From NCBI RefSeq assembly GCF_958298935.1, contig NC_084937.1, positions 20,531,568 through 20,595,567 of the forward strand: a stretch of DNA of 64,000 bases, given 5' to 3'. The DNA comes from Phragmites australis. Lineage: Eukaryota; Streptophyta; Magnoliopsida; Poales; Poaceae. The notes beneath the pieces were generated by a model. It was not told where the DNA came from and searched no databases. It saw only the letters and a list, made by a program, of their open reading frames with translations. Below are positions 60,513 to 64,000 of this stretch, in pieces (position 1 is the stretch's first letter; each line of letters opens with the position of its first letter). Position numbers and translations under genes: made by a program.

Positions 60513-61965
60513 TCTCTCTCTCTCTCTAGTTTATCACACACTAAAAAAGGAAAGATAAATAATAAGCCACGTATACTGTAGTATATCCTCAAGTGTAAAT
60601 TTGTGAAAATACAGTGCGTAAAGAAAGGCCCGAGAAGTCAATTATTTCAAGAAGACCTATTGATCAGTACGTTACATTCAACAAATTAACAACATTGGGG
60701 ACCCTTTACAAGATGTGGTAAATATTATTTGGGTCGTCAACGTCGTTCAAATCAAGAAAGTAGACTTGGTTGTTATGGGTTGGTTTTATTAATTATTAGA
60801 GTTAAAGCAGCTCGATCTTAGTCGTGTACTACTACTACTCGGCAGCTAGCCACACTTGGACATACATCAAAGGCTGGAGTGCAAGAAACAGACCACTAAG
60901 AAAGAAATTCGTTTGATAAACCAGATTTAATGCCGAGGTGACTTAGAAAAAACCTACTTCTAGTAATATATATTTTATCTAATATTATTATTCATCGGTA
61001 GCTTTTTATATGCTTGTGTCTATTACTATTATGCTAATAATCTATAGTATGTCTATAGCGCACACGTTTTCAGCTATTGTTAAATTAAAAAAATGCAAAT
61101 TCAGTAAGACGTAAATACAAAAAATTGTTGTATCAGACATCGCGCTAAGGAGCTGATTCATCGGACAAGCAATAAGACAAGCAGCGATGCAAGAGGAGTT
61201 GAGGATGGAAGAAGAAGAAAAGATGATCTACTGGGTCACCACCGCCGGCCCTCACCAGGATCTTCCTCTTCGGCAGCAAGGTCTGAATGTGCCATCCTCG
61301 CTGACCCGGCTCTCCATTGGGTAGACGATGCTCCTTCTCTTTTTTCATAGTGGCGCCCCTCCTTTGACAGGGGCTGCTTATTTCCCATCCGCAATCGGCG
61401 GCACCTACCCCCACCGGTGGTATCCTGATCTGGTGGCGGCGGCTCCTCACCCTCACGACCAGGGTGCCCCAAAGAGGCAGATGGCGGCGGCCCTTCGGCC
61501 GCACTCGGCCGGTGGCACTTGCCATCTATATGCTGGAGGCTCCTCACCCTCCTAGCTGCAGCGGCGACCGTCCACAATGCCTAGAACCAGTTCGCCCTCG
61601 GCGGTGTGTCATCCCTACCCCGAGGCGCTCCTCTAGCTCTACACGGTGGCGGCTTGACCAGGCCAATGGTGGCTGCAATGAGTCGGCTACGCCTAGCGGT
61701 GACCTACCCAAACGGCGGTGATGACTGCACGTGCCCTTCCGGTGGCACCTCTTCGCCCTCTGGCTTCCCACGACCCCCAATAGCGTCGGATCTGGTGGCT
61801 TCAAGTGACAGTAGCGCATCGAACGTCCATGCCAGACTCTTAGCTATAGACCGGTGATGACGCCTACAGCAACAGCCAGCTAAACCCGATGACGGCCTAA
61901 TCTACCCACACAGTTGTGGTTTTCTTTGAAGCCGGCCCGTCTCTCCCATCTTTTGACAATGACAT
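58177..61965. other. Intergenic stretch
   Basis: Mostly AT-rich without recognisable genes. A 12-base C run is at 59748-59759. 59195-59240 (ACGTTTTTTAACACGGGAAA) resembles the 3' tail of a minus-strand LINE but nothing coding follows. 61145-61860 is GC-rich with open frames on both strands, the longest 126 codons, and no domain I know; the many frames probably reflect composition. Confidence 0.4.
60453..60527. repeat. CT microsatellite
   Basis: About 37 CT repeats with a single interruption (CCC at about 60508-60510). Confidence 0.95.
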
Positions 61966-62808
61966 TGTAACAACCCAAATTCTTAAAGCCAAGAAAATAA
62001 AAAAAATTTCAAAATAAATTTAAAAGAGCTTTGCAAAATTAAATAAATCCCTAAGTGTGTATGTGTGCTTTATACATATATACATATATACATATATGTG
62101 AGTATGTGTGTTATATGTATAAATACATATATGCAATGATGGCCTTTTCCTATAAAAGAATGTTTATGGATATATATGTGTATTGATGGCTTGCTTGCTT
62201 GATTGTTTGTTTATGTGAGCTATATATACATGTGGTATATACCTTGTATGTACATATATATACATGAGTATATACATGAGAGAAAATAGTTTTGAAATAG
62301 AAAAGCTTTTAAAAATGAAAAGGCCGAAGCCCATCATCTCTCTTCCTCTCTTCTCTCTACTCCAGCCCAACCCAATCGGCCCAGCCCAAGTCTAGCCCGC
62401 TGCCTCTCTTCTATTCCCCTCCCTCTCTGCTCAGCTCGGCAGTGCAACAGCTCGGCCAACCACCATCCGCGTTGATGCCGCCATACCTAAGTCGAAGAAG
62501 TGCGCCAACCGCCCAAACGTGTTTGCCAGAGCTTCTAGAAGCTTGAGCCCGCGTTGGTTTTGCTGGAGCTTGAACCAATCATGAGGTGATCGTGGAAGTC
62601 CGCAAACCATATGGAATTCCACTCAAATTTGCGAGTTGGAGTTAGAGATAAGCCAAGCAACAAAAGAGGAAGAATCCAGGTGCTATACGTGAGCTTTTAC
62701 CCAAAAGATAGAAGCCCGAGCTGGTTTGAATCGACGGAACTGAGTTCAGATAGCCATCTGTCGCCTCTCTTCCAAATCCGATTCGATTTAGAGATTAGTA
62801 GCCTCCTG

Positions 62809-62886
<78 letters not shown>

Positions 62887-64000
62887 ATCCTACGCCCTCC
62901 TCAGAGTATCCCAAGCGTTTTCCCCTATCACAAGGTGATCGTGGAAGTCCGTTGGCCGTATGAAATTCCACTCAAATCCGCGAGTTGGAGTTAGAGATAA
63001 GCCAAGCAATAAACGAGGAAGAATCCAGGTACTATACGTGAGGTTTTGCCCAAAAGATAGAAGCCCGAGCTGGTTTGAATATACGGAACCGAGTTCAGAT
63101 AGCCATCCGTCGCCCCTCTTCCAAATCCGATTTGATTTATAGATTAGGTAGCCTCCTGCCTATATATATATATGATCCTACGCCCTCCTTAAAGCATCCT
63201 GAGCGTTTCCCCCAAGTTTTCGCCGAGAAATCAACGCCCAGAGCATAGTTATGGCTAGAGCTGAAGCTCCAAGCCGCCGCCCACCATCGCTAGCCTCAAT
63301 CGCGCACCGCCGACGACAACCCGTAGCCCAGCTGAGTTCGCAAGGTGTCGGAGTCTGAGTTCCGCCGCTCGCCGAAGTTGCAAGAGGTCGACGACGTGAT
63401 TCTGGTCATTGTCTTCACTCGGGAGAAGAAGAAGCAAGGTGAGCCATCCGATTCAAATCCTGTGGTCAAGATTAGATCTGTGCAGACCTCTTCGTGAGCC
63501 AGTTAGATGTTTCCACGTGTCACTTCATAATCCCAGTCAGCCTAGCCATGTCATCGTGTCAAGTCAGCATGCCACATCAGCGCTTTGCCGACGTGTCATG
63601 CCACGTCAGCTCTAGTGCTTAGTCAGCAGCCCAGTCAACATTTGTTTTTCTTTTTAATTGTTTTAATTGCTTTGATGATGTTATAATAGTTAAATATTGC
63701 ACAATAAATAGTTTTCAATATAAAAATAATTATAAAAATAATAATAATTAGGTAATTGATTTCTGAAAATGTTTAATAATGTTTTATAGGTTTATTTAAT
63801 TCTATTTAATAGTTTTAAATAGTTTTATAATTCAAATAAATGCTAGAAAATTCCAAAAAAATCCCAAAAAATTATAGATGGCTTTGGAAAAAATCCTAGA
63901 AAATTCCTAGCAACATAATTTCATTTATAGATAATCTTTTCAGTCCTGTTCTAATCTTTGGAAAATCATAACTTGTAAACCGTAGACCCGTTCTGACCTG
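61966..64000 (+). repeat. Probable 5' part of a gypsy LTR running off the window
   Basis: Starts TGTAACAACCCAAATTCTTA, a common beginning of long gypsy LTRs in grasses, and the window ends with text typical of their later part (AATCATAACTTGTAAACCG). No other end, primer site or coding sequence is visible, so this is a tentative call. Orientation is taken from the TG start. Confidence 0.4.
62584..63210. repeat. Tandem duplication carrying a TA microsatellite
   Basis: Copy 1 (62584-62931) and copy 2 (62933-63210) share AGGTGATCGTGGAAGTCCG, GCGAGTTGGAGTTAGAGATA, AGATAGAAGCCCGAGCTGGT and GTAGCCTCCTGCC. Each copy contains a TA tract at the same place: 73 bases in copy 1 (62811-62883) but only 13 in copy 2 (63161-63173). 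Confidence 0.9.

Noticed and set aside
61145..61860. Host gene in the GC-rich region
   Set aside because: Open frames occur on both strands and in several phases with low-complexity translation. No splice-consistent or domain-bearing model was found.

Overview
This is a nuclear plant window, almost certainly from a grass. The evidence is long-terminal-repeat (LTR) retrotransposons of grass type, a Ty3/gypsy element carrying an antisense 'gypsy-type transposase' gene, plant L1 LINEs with an RNase H domain, small DNA transposons, and an intron-containing nuclear gene with a plastid-type leader. I see no intact host protein-coding gene, tRNA, rRNA or CRISPR array. Most of the sequence that can be identified is transposable elements in different states of decay.

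Layout from left to right. (1) 1-8735: a decayed Ty1/copia element of SIRE/Maximus type on the minus strand, with its tRNA-iMet primer site at 7228-7240. (2) 8736-12442: intergenic. (3) 12459-15504: a 5'-truncated LINE on the minus strand with perfect 16-bp target-site duplications (TSDs). (4) 16749-20663: a second, larger LINE fragment (endonuclease, RT, zinc-binding region, RNase H) on the minus strand. (5) 21902-28459: a four-exon alpha/beta-hydrolase-fold gene on the plus strand, apparently plastid-targeted and now a pseudogene. Intron 1 holds a 188-bp hAT-type MITE and a TRIM; intron 3 holds a diverged tandem duplication. (6) 28624-29429: a short TIR element with a TAA duplication. (7) About 31904-34429: a probable solo copia LTR on the plus strand.

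(8) 35578-51627: a nested pair. A short Mutator-like element has about 125-134-bp terminal inverted repeats and a 9-bp TSD with one mismatch. It is split by a 14.3-kb Ty3/gypsy Tat-lineage element (36592-50914) flanked by AAGGT. That element reads on the minus strand: LTR, primer site, gag, protease, RT, RNase H, second RNase H, integrase. On the plus strand, between integrase and the 3' LTR, lies an antisense gene with its own TATA box and a short intron. (9) 51637-56862: AT-rich intergenic sequence. (10) 56863-58171: a solo LTR of the same family as the first copia. (11) 58177-61965: intergenic with a CT microsatellite. (12) 61966-64000: probably the start of another gypsy LTR, running off the window, with an internal duplication carrying an expanded TA microsatellite.

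The elements do not form a pathway; they record successive insertions. The best candidate for unusual biology is the Tat element. It has a divergent antisense gene, a repeat-rich in-frame insertion inside its RNase H, and premature stops that almost all look like C-to-T changes at CG or CHG sites. All coordinates are read by eye. Family assignments rest on motifs I recognise, not on searches.
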